From the NCBI RefSeq assembly GCF_027568395.1, contig NZ_JANKZL010000015.1, forward strand, positions 28,252-92,251: 64,000 nt of DNA, read 5' to 3'. This document shows, piece by piece, positions 27,678 to 35,890 of this stretch (positions are counted from its first letter, which is position 1; each line of letters starts with the position of its first letter). The notes beneath the pieces are model-generated. The model was not told where the DNA came from. It saw nothing but the letters and a program-made list of their open reading frames with translations, and made no database searches. The position numbers were made by a program, and so were the translations under genes. Origin of the DNA: Aminobacter sp. HY435 (GTDB taxonomy: Bacteria; Pseudomonadota; Alphaproteobacteria; Rhizobiales; Rhizobiaceae).

Positions 27678-29501
27678 TCAGGCCGTGCCAAACGCGCTTG
27701 CGCCATGGTCGGCGCGGCCGACCATCTGGCGGAAGCCGGCGAACAGGTCGCGGCCCATTCCGTGCTCGTTCTCTGAAAGGTCGCAGGCCGGGGCAGGGCG
27801 CAGCGCCAGGTCGCCGGCCGGCACCAGGACCTCCAGCGTGCCCGCTTCGGCGTCCAGTCGGACAATGTCGCCGTCGTGGACGCGGCCGATCGGCCCACCT
27901 TCGAAGGCCTCCGGCGTGACATGGATCGCCGCCGGCACCTTGCCCGAGGCGCCAGACATGCGGCCGTCGGTGACGAGCGCGACCTTGTGGCCGCGGTCCT
28001 GCAGGATGCCTAGTACCGTCGTCAGCTTGTGCAGTTCCGGCATGCCGTTGGCCTTGGGGCCCTGGAAGCGGATGACGGCGACGAAGTCGCGGTCGAGCAG
28101 GCCGGCCTTGAAGGCATCGTTGAGGCCTTGCTGGCTGTCGAACACCAGCGCCGGCGCCTCGATGATGCGGCGCTCGGGCTTGACCGCCGAGGTCTTGATG
28201 ATGGCATGGCCGAGATTGCCGCCAAGCACCTTGAGGCCGCCTGTCGGTTGGAACGCCTTGGTGGCGGGCGCCAGCACCTTGTCGTCGCCGCTTTGGCTGG
28301 GGGCCGCTTCGCGTACGACGGAGCCGTCGGCGCCGAGCTTGGCTTCAACGGCGTAAGGGCGCAGGCCTTGGCCCCACACTGTCTGCACGTCTTCATGCAG
28401 CAGGCCGGCATCGAGCAGTTCGCGGATCAGGAAGCCCATGCCGCCCGCTGCCTGGAAGTGGTTCACGTCGGAAAGCCCGTTCGGATAGACGCGGGCGAGC
28501 AGCGGCACGGCATCCGACAGGTCGGAAATATCCTGCCAGGTCAGGCGGATGCCGGCGGCAGCCGCCATGGCGATCAGGTGGATGGTGTGGTTGGTCGATC
28601 CGCCGGTAGCGTGCAGGCCGACGACGCCGTTGACCACCGAACGCTCGTCGATCATGCGGCCGGCCGGCGTGTAGGCGTTGCCGAGATGGGTGATGGCAAG
28701 CGCCCGCCTGGTCGCCTCGCGGGTCAGGGCGTCGCGCAGCGGCGTGCCCGGATTGACGAAGGAAGCACCCGGCGTGTGCAGGCCCATGATCTCCATCAGC
28801 ATCTGGTTCGAGTTGGCCGTGCCGTAAAACGTGCAGGTGCCCGGGCCGTGATAGGACTTTGACTCGGCCTCCAGCAACTCGGCGCGGCCGACCTTGCCCT
28901 CGGCATAGAGCTGGCGGATTTTTGCCTTTTCATCGTTGGGCAGGCCCGAGGTCATCGGACCGGCCGGCACGAACACCGCCGGCAGGTGGCCGAAGGTCAG
29001 TGCCGCGATCACCAGGCCAGGCACGATCTTGTCGCAGACGCCGAGATAGACGGCGGCGTCGAACATGTTGTGACTGAGGCCGATGGCCGCTGCCATGGCG
29101 ATCACATCGCGGGAGAACAGCGACAGCTCCATGCCCGGCTGTCCTTGCGTGACACCGTCGCACATGGCAGGCACGCCACCGGCCACCTGGGCGATGCCGC
29201 CGGCCTCGCGCGCCGCGTCCTTGATCAACCGCGGATAGGTCTCGAATGGCTGATGCGCCGAGAGCATGTCGTTGTAGGAGGTGATGATGCCGAGATTTGG
29301 CACCTTGTCGCCGCCGAGCGCGACCTTTTCGGAAGGGCTGCAGACGGCAAAGCCATGAGCGAGGTTGCCGCAGGACAGCACGCCGCGGTTGGCGGTCTTG
29401 CCGGCTGCCGCATCGACGCGATCGAGATAGATCTCGCGACTGACCTTCGAACGCTCGCGAATGCGCTCCGTGATGGCTTGGATGTCTTTCCTGGCGGTCA
29501 T
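27678..29501 (-). CDS. edd: phosphogluconate dehydratase
   Basis: A 607-residue iron-sulfur dehydratase of the IlvD/Edd family that converts 6-phosphogluconate to 2-keto-3-deoxy-6-phosphogluconate, the first committed step of the Entner-Doudoroff pathway. Cluster-ligand cysteines are seen in 'LSCGNLAHG', '[14 protein letters not shown]' and '[11 protein letters not shown]', which are family signatures. The C-terminal '[25 protein letters not shown]' region (about residues 500-525) is the second IlvD/Edd signature. ATG at 29501 has GAAAGGA 8-14 bases upstream. It is the third gene of zwf-pgl-edd. An anti-Shine-Dalgarno hairpin lies just before its ribosome site. Confidence 0.95.
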   Translation of the reverse strand: MTARKDIQAITERIRERSKVSREIYLDRVDAAAGKTANRGVLSCGNLAHGFAVCSPSEKVALGGDKVPNLGIITSYNDMLSAHQPFETYPRLIKDAAREAGGIAQVAGGVPAMCDGVTQGQPGMELSLFSRDVIAMAAAIGLSHNMFDAAVYLGVCDKIVPGLVIAALTFGHLPAVFVPAGPMTSGLPNDEKAKIRQLYAEGKVGRAELLEAESKSYHGPGTCTFYGTANSNQMLMEIMGLHTPGASFVNPGTPLRDALTREATRRALAITHLGNAYTPAGRMIDERSVVNGVVGLHATGGSTNHTIHLIAMAAAAGIRLTWQDISDLSDAVPLLARVYPNGLSDVNHFQAAGGMGFLIRELLDAGLLHEDVQTVWGQGLRPYAVEAKLGADGSVVREAAPSQSGDDKVLAPATKAFQPTGGLKVLGGNLGHAIIKTSAVKPERRIIEAPALVFDSQQGLNDAFKAGLLDRDFVAVIRFQGPKANGMPELHKLTTVLGILQDRGHKVALVTDGRMSGASGKVPAAIHVTPEAFEGGPIGRVHDGDIVRLDAEAGTLEVLVPAGDLALRPAPACDLSENEHGMGRDLFAGFRQMVGRADHGASAFGTA

Positions 29502-29524
29502 GGTCTCAGTCCTTTCAACCCGGT

Positions 29525-29549
29525 GCCCGAATTGGGAGGAGGTTCGGGC
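29525..29549 (-). ncRNA. CCUCCUCCC stem-loop in the edd leader
   Basis: Read on the minus strand, GCCCGAA (29549-29543) pairs perfectly with TTCGGGC (29531-29525), and the loop is CCTCCTCCCAA. The element lies in the pgl-edd spacer, 23 bases before the edd ATG and about nine bases before its GAAAGGA ribosome site. The loop matches the CCUCCUCCC loops of Rhodobacter CcsR/cuckoo RNAs and is complementary to Shine-Dalgarno sequences. Confidence 0.55.
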
Positions 29550-29661
29550 TGGACGCATGGACCGGAAGGCGGCGCAGCCGAATGCGCCGGACCATGCTCT
29601 ATTTCGGCATTCGGTGCGTCGCAGATCCTTGGGGGGACGGGCGACGCGTGGAGGCGTCCTG

Positions 29662-30357
29662 TCAGGGCGCCCAGAAGATTTCGGCGCCGCGGGGCGCGCG
29701 GTCGATCACGGCGCGGATCGGCAGCGCCTTTTCGGCAGCAAGTGCCGCCTCGATGACGCTGCGCTTTTCAGCGCCTTCGATATGCACCGCCAGCAATCCG
29801 GCATTGACCAATGCAGGCAACGTCAGCGTCAGGCGATCTTCGCCGGCGCTTTCGGAGTGCACGGGCATGACGAGCCGGGGCGATGCCGCGTCGAGCAGGG
29901 CGCTGAGCTCTTGCGCATCCGGGAAGAACGAGGCCGTGTGGCCATCTGCGCCCATGCCGAGGATCGCGGCGTCGAGCGGCCAGGGCAGGGACCCAAGCTC
30001 GACATCGGCAAGATCGGCACCTTGCTCGACGGATGCGGCGTCATGGAACAGTGGCGCAAAACCCGCCGCCGCTGCCTCGTTCTGCAGCAGGTTGGCCTTG
30101 GCAAGTGCCGCGTTGGAACGCGGCGAACTCTCCGGTACGAAGCGCTCGTCGACCAGCGTCACAGTGACCTTGCTCCAGTCGAGCACTTCTTTCGACAGGG
30201 CAGCGAAGAAGCGGCCCGGCGTTGTGCCGCCCGAAACGGCGAGGAATGCCGCGCCGCGGCGGGCAATGGCCGTCTTCAGCGTCTCGGCGACCTTGGCGGC
30301 AAGGGCTGCCGCCAGCTCGTCGCGTGTCCCGAACTCGTTCCAGCGTGGCGCGGTCAT
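29662..30357 (-). CDS. pgl: 6-phosphogluconolactonase
   Basis: A 231-residue enzyme of the DevB/SOL type that hydrolyses 6-phosphogluconolactone to 6-phosphogluconate. '[16 protein letters not shown]' near residue 40 is the phosphate-binding loop; '[10 protein letters not shown]' and '[15 protein letters not shown]' are the family signatures. Length is normal. It starts four bases after the zwf stop, so the two are co-transcribed; edd follows after a 160-base spacer that contains a distinctive hairpin. Confidence 0.94.
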   Translation of the reverse strand: MTAPRWNEFGTRDELAAALAAKVAETLKTAIARRGAAFLAVSGGTTPGRFFAALSKEVLDWSKVTVTLVDERFVPESSPRSNAALAKANLLQNEAAAAGFAPLFHDAASVEQGADLADVELGSLPWPLDAAILGMGADGHTASFFPDAQELSALLDAASPRLVMPVHSESAGEDRLTLTLPALVNAGLLAVHIEGAEKRSVIEAALAAEKALPIRAVIDRAPRGAEIFWAP

Positions 30358-30361
30358 GGCG

Positions 30362-31831
30362 TCAATTGCTCTCGTGCCAGGTGCGGCCGTCGCGCTCGAT
30401 CAGTGCGATCGACGCCGACGGACCCCAGGTGCCGGCGGTGTAGCCCTGGGCTTCCTGGCGGCTGCCGTCCCAGGCGTTCTGGATCGGATCGATCCATTTC
30501 CACGCGGCCTCGACTTCGTCGCGGCGCATGAACAGGGTCTGGTTGCCGCGCACCACGTCCATGATCAGGCGCTCGTAGGCATCTGGCGCACGGCCGTCGA
30601 ACGACTGCGCGAAGCTCATGTCGAGCGGTATCTGGCGCAGGCGCATGCCGCCCGGACCCGGGTCCTTGATCATGATGTACTGCTTCACGCCCTCGTCGGG
30701 CTGCAGCCGGATGACCAGCTGGTTGTTGAAGATCGGCCCCGCGCTTTCGCCGAAGATCGAATGCGGGATCGGCTTGAACTCGATGACGATCTCGGAAACG
30801 CGCGAGGCCAGCCGCTTGCCGGTGCGCAGGTAGAACGGCACGCCGGCCCAGCGCCAGTTGGCGATCTCGGCCTTGATGGCGACGAAGGTCTCGGTGTTGC
30901 TGTCGGCGCCGAGTTCCTCGACGTAACCCTTGACGGGACCGCCGGCGGATGCGCCGGCGCGGTACTGGCCGCGCACCGTCTGCTTTGGCGCCTCATTGCC
31001 GTTGACGCGCTTCAGCGCATTCAAGACCTTCAGCTTTTCGTCGCGCACCGCATTGGCCTCCATCGAGGCAGGCGCCTCCATGGCGACGAGGCACAGCAAC
31101 TGCAGCATGTGGTTCTGCACCATGTCGCGCAGCGCGCCGGCCTTGTCGTAGTAGGTGACGCGGTCCTCTAGGCCGACCGTCTCGGCAACCGTGATCTGCA
31201 CGTGGTCGATATGGGCCGAGTTCCACAGCGGCTCGTAGAGCGCGTTGGCAAAGCGCAGCGCCATCAGGTTCTGCACCGTCTCCTTGCCGAGATAGTGATC
31301 GATACGGAAAATCTGATGTTCGCCGAAATCGTCACCGATAATGTCGTTCAGCGCCCTGGCCGACTCCAGGTCGCGGCCGATCGGCTTCTCGACGACGATG
31401 CGCGAGTCGGTCGTAACCAGCTTGTGCGCCTTGAGATTGTCCGAGATGTCGCCGAACAGGCTCGGTGCGACCGCCAGGTAGAAGACGCGAATGCGCTTGC
31501 TGTCGGCCAGCGACTTCTTGAGCGCCTCGAAGCCGTCGCCCGACTTTGCGTCAATGGTCACGTAGCTCATCCGGTCGAGGAAGGTCGCGAGTTCCTTCTC
31601 CTCGATGTATTCAGGCTTCACGTGGTCCGAGATCGCCTTCTTGGCGAAGGCGCGGAATTCCTTGTCGTCCATCTTGGTGCGCGATGCCCCGATGATGCGG
31701 GTCGGCTCGGAAAACTGGTGGTCGCGCTGGCGGTGGTAGAGTGCCGGCAGGAGTTTGCGTTCCGACAGATCGCCGGTGCCCCCGAAAATGATGAAGTCGA
31801 AGGGATCGACAGGAATGATCTGGCTCGTCAT
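30362..31831 (-). CDS. zwf: glucose-6-phosphate 1-dehydrogenase
   Basis: A 489-residue enzyme oxidising glucose 6-phosphate to the lactone with NAD(P). 'FIIFGGTGDLSERKLLPALY' opens the nucleotide domain, 'RIDHYLGKE' is the active-site signature, and 'FYLRTGKRL' is a conserved C-terminal block. ATG at 31831 gives the standard N-terminus; the open frame extends 70 codons upstream without family character. It is the first gene of zwf-pgl-edd, feeding the Entner-Doudoroff route. The upstream region (31832-32098) is AT-richer and has an imperfect palindrome centred near 31884 that may be an operator. Confidence 0.96.
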   Translation of the reverse strand: MTSQIIPVDPFDFIIFGGTGDLSERKLLPALYHRQRDHQFSEPTRIIGASRTKMDDKEFRAFAKKAISDHVKPEYIEEKELATFLDRMSYVTIDAKSGDGFEALKKSLADSKRIRVFYLAVAPSLFGDISDNLKAHKLVTTDSRIVVEKPIGRDLESARALNDIIGDDFGEHQIFRIDHYLGKETVQNLMALRFANALYEPLWNSAHIDHVQITVAETVGLEDRVTYYDKAGALRDMVQNHMLQLLCLVAMEAPASMEANAVRDEKLKVLNALKRVNGNEAPKQTVRGQYRAGASAGGPVKGYVEELGADSNTETFVAIKAEIANWRWAGVPFYLRTGKRLASRVSEIVIEFKPIPHSIFGESAGPIFNNQLVIRLQPDEGVKQYIMIKDPGPGGMRLRQIPLDMSFAQSFDGRAPDAYERLIMDVVRGNQTLFMRRDEVEAAWKWIDPIQNAWDGSRQEAQGYTAGTWGPSASIALIERDGRTWHESN

Positions 31832-32098
31832 GTTGTTTCCGTTTCCAAGACGGTAGTCGTGTTGCCGACTGCTATATTCTAATCGATTTAAAAATGCCAG
31901 CCCGAATGCCGGCGCCACTGTGTCACAGTTTCGTTTTTCCGGGCCGCTGCCCTGTGCTGGCAGCATAAGGCCACAACGGCCTGAATTCCAAAGGGATGCA
32001 TCTGGCACGACGATTGGGCAGAGCTGCCCGGAGGCGGGCATTGCCGCGCCGTGCGCCGCGGGCTAGACCGGTGACCACGAAAGACAGGGCGGAAGACG

Positions 32099-32845
32099 AT
32101 GCGACTCAAGGACAAGGTAGCGATCATCACCGGTGCTGCGGCCGGTTTCGGCGAGGGCATGGCCAGGCGCTTCGCCGAGGAAGGCGCCAAGATCGTCGTC
32201 GCCGATCTGAACGCCAGGGAAGCCGAGCGGGTCGCGGCCGAGATCGGCAACGGCGCGATCGCTGTGACCACCGACGTCTCCCTCAGGTCCGAGTTCGATG
32301 AGCTGGTCTATGCCGCCATCAGCGCCTTCGGCCGCATCGACATCATGGTCAACAATGCCGGCTACACCCATCGCAATGGAGATCTTGTCGATGTCGAAGA
32401 AGATGTCTTCGACCTGATTACCGCCGTCAACATGAAGGCGGTCTACCATTCCGCGCGCGCCGTGGTGCCGATCATGGAGCGGCAGGGCGGCGGCGCTATC
32501 CTGACGACCGCTTCGACGGCCGGCCTCCGGCCGCGCCCGGGCCTGACCTGGTATAACGCCTCCAAGGGTTGGGCGATCACCGCCACCAAGTCGATGGCCG
32601 TCGAGCTTGCGCCCAGGAACATCCGCGTCAACTGCCTCTGCCCTGTCGCCGGCGAAACCGGCATGCTGGAAAAATTCATGGGCAAGGACACGCCCGAGAT
32701 CCGCGAGAAGTTCCGGGCGTCGATCCCGCTCGGCCGCTTCTCGACGCCGCTGGACATCGCCAATGCCGCACTGTTCCTCGTCTCGGACGAAGCTTCGCTG
32801 ATCACCGGCGTCGCCATGGAAGTGGACGGCGGGCGCTGCATTTGA
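32099..32845 (+). CDS. short-chain dehydrogenase/reductase
   Basis: A 248-residue classical SDR. The nucleotide site is 'TGAAAGFGEGMA' (TGxxxGxG), with 'VADLN' after beta strand 2 suggesting NAD preference because of the acidic residue. 'NNAG' is at about residue 85, the catalytic Ser lies in 'TTASTAG', and Tyr-Lys are in 'WYNASKG'. The C-terminal 'GVAMEVDGGRCI' is typical of the glucose 1-dehydrogenase/FabG-like subgroup. It starts 267 bases from the divergent zwf gene. The substrate cannot be inferred; sugar or 3-hydroxyacyl oxidation are options. Confidence 0.85.
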   Translation: MRLKDKVAIITGAAAGFGEGMARRFAEEGAKIVVADLNAREAERVAAEIGNGAIAVTTDVSLRSEFDELVYAAISAFGRIDIMVNNAGYTHRNGDLVDVEEDVFDLITAVNMKAVYHSARAVVPIMERQGGGAILTTASTAGLRPRPGLTWYNASKGWAITATKSMAVELAPRNIRVNCLCPVAGETGMLEKFMGKDTPEIREKFRASIPLGRFSTPLDIANAALFLVSDEASLITGVAMEVDGGRCI

Positions 32846-32941
32846 CCGCTTCTGCCGTGAGGTAACCGCGGTTTCGGCTTGAAATCGGGGCCTGGCGCTT
32901 GACCGGCGGGCCTCAAACCCTATTCCAATGGCGCAAAACCA

Positions 32942-34078
32942 ATGGGAAACGCCATGCACAGGGTTGCGATCAGCGGTACCGGCATCTTCACGCCGGAGGA
33001 AGTCATCACCAACGCCGAGCTGGTGGCCTCGTACAACGAATATGCGCATCGCCAGAACAAGCTGCACGCTGACGTCATCGAGGCCGGCGAGCGCGAGCCG
33101 ATGGCGATGTCGTCGGAAGAGTTCATCGTAAAAGCGTCGGGCATCGAGCGCCGCCATGTGATCTCCAAATCTGGCATCCTCGATCCCGGCATCATGCATC
33201 CAGTGCTGCCCGAGCGCGCCGAGGACGAGTTGTCGCTGATGGCCGAAATCTCGGTCAAGGCGGCGGACAAGGCGATGAAGAAGGCAGGGCTTACCGCAGC
33301 AGACATCAACGCGGTCATCTGTGCTGCCTCCAACCATGAGCGCGCCTATCCGGCGATCGCCATCGAGGTGCAGCAGGCGCTCGGCATCAAGGGTTTTGCC
33401 TTCGACATGAACGTCGCCTGTTCCTCGGCGACCTTCGGCATCCAGCTTGCAGCGGACATGATCCGCACCGGCTCGGCGCGGGCGATCCTGATGGTCAATC
33501 CCGAGGTCACGTCCGGCCACCAGGAATGGCGCGACCGCGATTGCCACTTCATCTTCGGCGATGTCTGCACGGCGGTCGTCTTGCAGCGCGCTGACGAGGT
33601 GAAGTCGGACAACGCCTACGAAGTGCTGACCACCCGCTGCCTCACCGAGTTCTCCAACAACATCCGCAATAACAACGGCTTCCTGCGCCGCACGCGTGAA
33701 GGCCACATGGCCGATCGCCGCGACATGCAGTTTCACCAGGAGGGCCGCAAGGTCTTCAAGCAGGTCGTGCCGATGGTGGCCGAACTGATGTTGAGCCATC
33801 TCGAAGACCAGGGCATCGAGCCCCAGAGTCTGTCTCGGCTGTGGCTGCACCAGGCCAACAAGGGCATGAACGACCTGATCGGCTCAAGGGTCCTTGGCCG
33901 CGAGCCGAGCCGCGAAGAGCAGCCCAATGTGCTGCAGGACTACGCCAACACCTCATCGGCCGGCTCGATTATCGCGTTTTCGAAATTCTCCGACGACCTG
34001 CCTTCGGGGAGCCTCGGCGTCATCTGCTCCTTCGGCGCCGGCTACTCCGCCGGCAGCGTCATCGTCAGGAAGATGTGA
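32942..34078 (+). CDS. beta-ketoacyl-ACP synthase III (FabH-like)
   Basis: A 378-residue thiolase-fold condensing enzyme. The catalytic triad is clear: Cys in 'NVACSSATFGIQ', His in 'LWLHQANKGMNDL', and Asn in 'DYANTSSAGS'. It is about 50 residues longer than E. coli FabH. The extra length is mainly an insertion after the first strand (residues about 25-60, 'ASYNEYAHRQNKLHAD') and around 'NNIRNNNGFLRR', so it is a FabH paralogue rather than the housekeeping enzyme. It would start acyl chains from an acyl-CoA, or serve a special lipid. ATG 32942 or 32954 may be the start. It converges on the sigma factor gene with a six-base gap. Confidence 0.82.
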   Translation: MGNAMHRVAISGTGIFTPEEVITNAELVASYNEYAHRQNKLHADVIEAGEREPMAMSSEEFIVKASGIERRHVISKSGILDPGIMHPVLPERAEDELSLMAEISVKAADKAMKKAGLTAADINAVICAASNHERAYPAIAIEVQQALGIKGFAFDMNVACSSATFGIQLAADMIRTGSARAILMVNPEVTSGHQEWRDRDCHFIFGDVCTAVVLQRADEVKSDNAYEVLTTRCLTEFSNNIRNNNGFLRRTREGHMADRRDMQFHQEGRKVFKQVVPMVAELMLSHLEDQGIEPQSLSRLWLHQANKGMNDLIGSRVLGREPSREEQPNVLQDYANTSSAGSIIAFSKFSDDLPSGSLGVICSFGAGYSAGSVIVRKM

Positions 34079-34084
34079 CCGGCG

Positions 34085-34810
34085 TTACTGACCGCGCAGC
34101 CGCTCGATCACCCGGTCGGCCATGCGTTCGCAGCGCCAGCCGTTGAACGGAAACAGCTCTGCAAAGCCCGCCGACAGTCGTCTTTCTATCGCAGTGCGCA
34201 TCAGCCGGCGCGCGCGAAACAGGCGCGTCTTGACGGTCTCGGGCTTGAGCGAAAGCTGGGTCGCGGCCTCGTCTATGCTCATCTCTTCGACATCGCGAAG
34301 GATGAAGACGATGCGGAAGATTTCGGGCAGTTCGTCGATTGCCTGCTCAAGCAGTTCGCGTGCCTGCCCGCGACCGAGTTCCGTATCGGCGCCGGGAGGC
34401 GTCAGCGAAGTCGGAAACATGATCACCTGGCCTCCGTTGGCTGCAGTATCCAGTTCGTCCAGACCAGCGACCAGCCGCCGCTTGCGAACCCGGGTAAGCG
34501 CTTCGTTGAGTGCGATGCGGGTGAGCCAGGTCGAAAACAGCGCATCGCCCTTGAATGTGTCGAGCCGCGTGAAGGCACGGACATAGGCCTCTTGCACCAC
34601 GTCCTCGGCCTCGGAGTCGTTTCGCACGACCGCGCGGGCGACGCGGAACAGGCGCTGGTTGTTGCGTTTGATGAGCGCGCGGATGGCGGTCTCGCCGCCC
34701 TGGCGCGCGAGTGCCACCAGTTCTTCGTCGCGAAGGCCATCAACATCGACCTGGTGGTGCAAGATTGCCGGTTGCATGGCTTCGTCTCCATTGTTGTGCC
34801 CGTCGTTCAC
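34085..34810 (-). CDS. ECF-type RNA polymerase sigma factor
   Basis: A 241-residue sigma-70 family protein with only regions 2 and 4. Region 2 covers about residues 45-110 ('RLFRVARAVVRNDSEAEDVVQEAYVRAF' area, 'FSTWLTRIALNEAL'). Region 4 covers about residues 155-210 ('LPEIFRIVFILRDVEEMSIDEAA', 'KPETVKTRLFRARR'). A 30-residue tail with 'GWRCERMADRVIERL' follows. The start overlaps the end of the cupredoxin gene in ATGA. No anti-sigma gene is adjacent, which is unusual for this class. The operon order (secreted protein, cupredoxin, sigma) suggests a copper, redox or envelope cue. Confidence 0.9.
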   Translation of the reverse strand: MNDGHNNGDEAMQPAILHHQVDVDGLRDEELVALARQGGETAIRALIKRNNQRLFRVARAVVRNDSEAEDVVQEAYVRAFTRLDTFKGDALFSTWLTRIALNEALTRVRKRRLVAGLDELDTAANGGQVIMFPTSLTPPGADTELGRGQARELLEQAIDELPEIFRIVFILRDVEEMSIDEAATQLSLKPETVKTRLFRARRLMRTAIERRLSAGFAELFPFNGWRCERMADRVIERLRGQ

Positions 34811-35328
34811 GTGTGGCGGACGATGCCCTTGGCGATGATCTCGTCCACCGGTGGAAACCCGTTCAGCGCGACATCAGGCAACGGCGTCAGTGAAGCGTCC
34901 GTTGCACTTGGCGTCATCGGCTGTGGCGTTCCAACGACGATGCGCCCGACCATGCCGGCGTGCTCGTGCGGCACGCAGTAGTAGTCATACACCCCCGGCA
35001 CCGTCAGCGTCACCGAGAAGGATTGGCCCGGCAGCAGATAGTCGGAATCCCAGGGTTTGGCGTGCTGGGGAATGCGCAGCGGCCGGTCGAAGACGTCAGG
35101 GTGATAGGCTGTCACCGTGTGCGAATTGCCGGGGTCGCGATTGGTCCAGCGGATAGTCTGGCCAGGCCTGATGTGGATGCCCAGGGGGTCGAACCAGACA
35201 TGCGCGCCATCGTCCTTGCCGCGCATCTCGACTTCGATGGTTTCGGCTGCCGACGCATTGCGGGGCAGAAGCGCGGCGAGGAATATTCCCCCGCCGGCCT
35301 CGATCAGTCGCCTGCGCGTGACGATCAT
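34807..35328 (-). CDS. exported cupredoxin (plastocyanin/azurin-like)
   Basis: A 173-residue periplasmic copper protein. The N-terminus 'VTRRRLIEAGGGIFLAALL' resembles a Tat signal, cleaved near 'ASAAE'. The mature domain shows the type 1 copper set: a histidine in 'GNSHTVTAYH' and the C-terminal cluster 'YYCVPHEHAGMVG' with Cys, His and Met ligands. A 40-residue tail follows the domain. It overlaps both neighbours by four bases (ATGA), between a secreted His-containing protein and the ECF sigma factor. Electron transfer or copper handling in the periplasm is likely. Confidence 0.86.
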   Translation of the reverse strand: MIVTRRRLIEAGGGIFLAALLPRNASAAETIEVEMRGKDDGAHVWFDPLGIHIRPGQTIRWTNRDPGNSHTVTAYHPDVFDRPLRIPQHAKPWDSDYLLPGQSFSVTLTVPGVYDYYCVPHEHAGMVGRIVVGTPQPMTPSATDASLTPLPDVALNGFPPVDEIIAKGIVRHT

Positions 35329-35747
35329 TTCGCCACCCGTGCCTCATCGGCCTTGGCCACATGCCACAGCACGACATGGGCATGCGGCTCTTCTACCCCG
35401 GGGTGGCCGGCATTGTAGTAGACGCTGACATGGTCGACGTTACCGCCCGGTGCTGCGAGATCGTCGAAGCGCTTGTCTGGATTGAGGTCCTTGATCGGCA
35501 ACATGTAGATGGTGCTGACCAGCTTGCCATCATGGTCGTAGGCAAGGAACGGTCCTGCCGGCAAAGTGGCGGGATCGACGAAGAGCTGCCCCATGCCGGG
35601 CAGGAAGTCGGGCAGCTTGACCAGGCTGCTTACGGCTTTGAACGCGCCGGCCGGCGGTGACTTTGCAACATCGGCGGGAACATCGTGGGCGAGTGCGGGC
35701 AGGGAGCTGGCGAGCACAAGGGAAAGTGCAGCGGTTGCCATGTTCAT
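35325..35747 (-). CDS. secreted protein of unknown function, cupredoxin-linked
   Basis: A 140-residue protein with a signal peptide (residues 1-20, 'SLVLASSLPALA') and a mature part with no cysteine. 'GMGQLFVDPATLPAGPFLAYD' and 'HVSVYYNAGHPGVEEPHAHVVLWHV' (about residues 105-130) are the notable segments; the latter holds four histidines that could bind metal. I do not recognise the family with confidence; it may belong to the TTHB210-like domain group. ATG 35747 follows GGAGAAG. It is the first gene of the operon with the cupredoxin and ECF sigma factor, so it is probably a target or partner of that system. Confidence 0.65.
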   Translation of the reverse strand: MNMATAALSLVLASSLPALAHDVPADVAKSPPAGAFKAVSSLVKLPDFLPGMGQLFVDPATLPAGPFLAYDHDGKLVSTIYMLPIKDLNPDKRFDDLAAPGGNVDHVSVYYNAGHPGVEEPHAHVVLWHVAKADEARVAK

Positions 35748-35890
35748 TGGTCTTCTCCGTGGTCGACGCCTCCGCATGTTGCGTTGGCTTCGAACCATTG
35801 GATGGACCTAGCCGCGAAAGGTTCCCGGAAAAAATGCCGTATGTTTGCGTTGGCGGGTAGCAGACGCGATCGACAGTGCCTCCCGCATGG

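Noticed and set aside
35747..35830. GGAAC on the minus strand at 35825-35821 as an ECF -35 element for the sigma/cupredoxin operon.
   Set aside because: No convincing -10 element (CGTT/GTC type) at a 16-17 base spacing; kept only as a weak hint.
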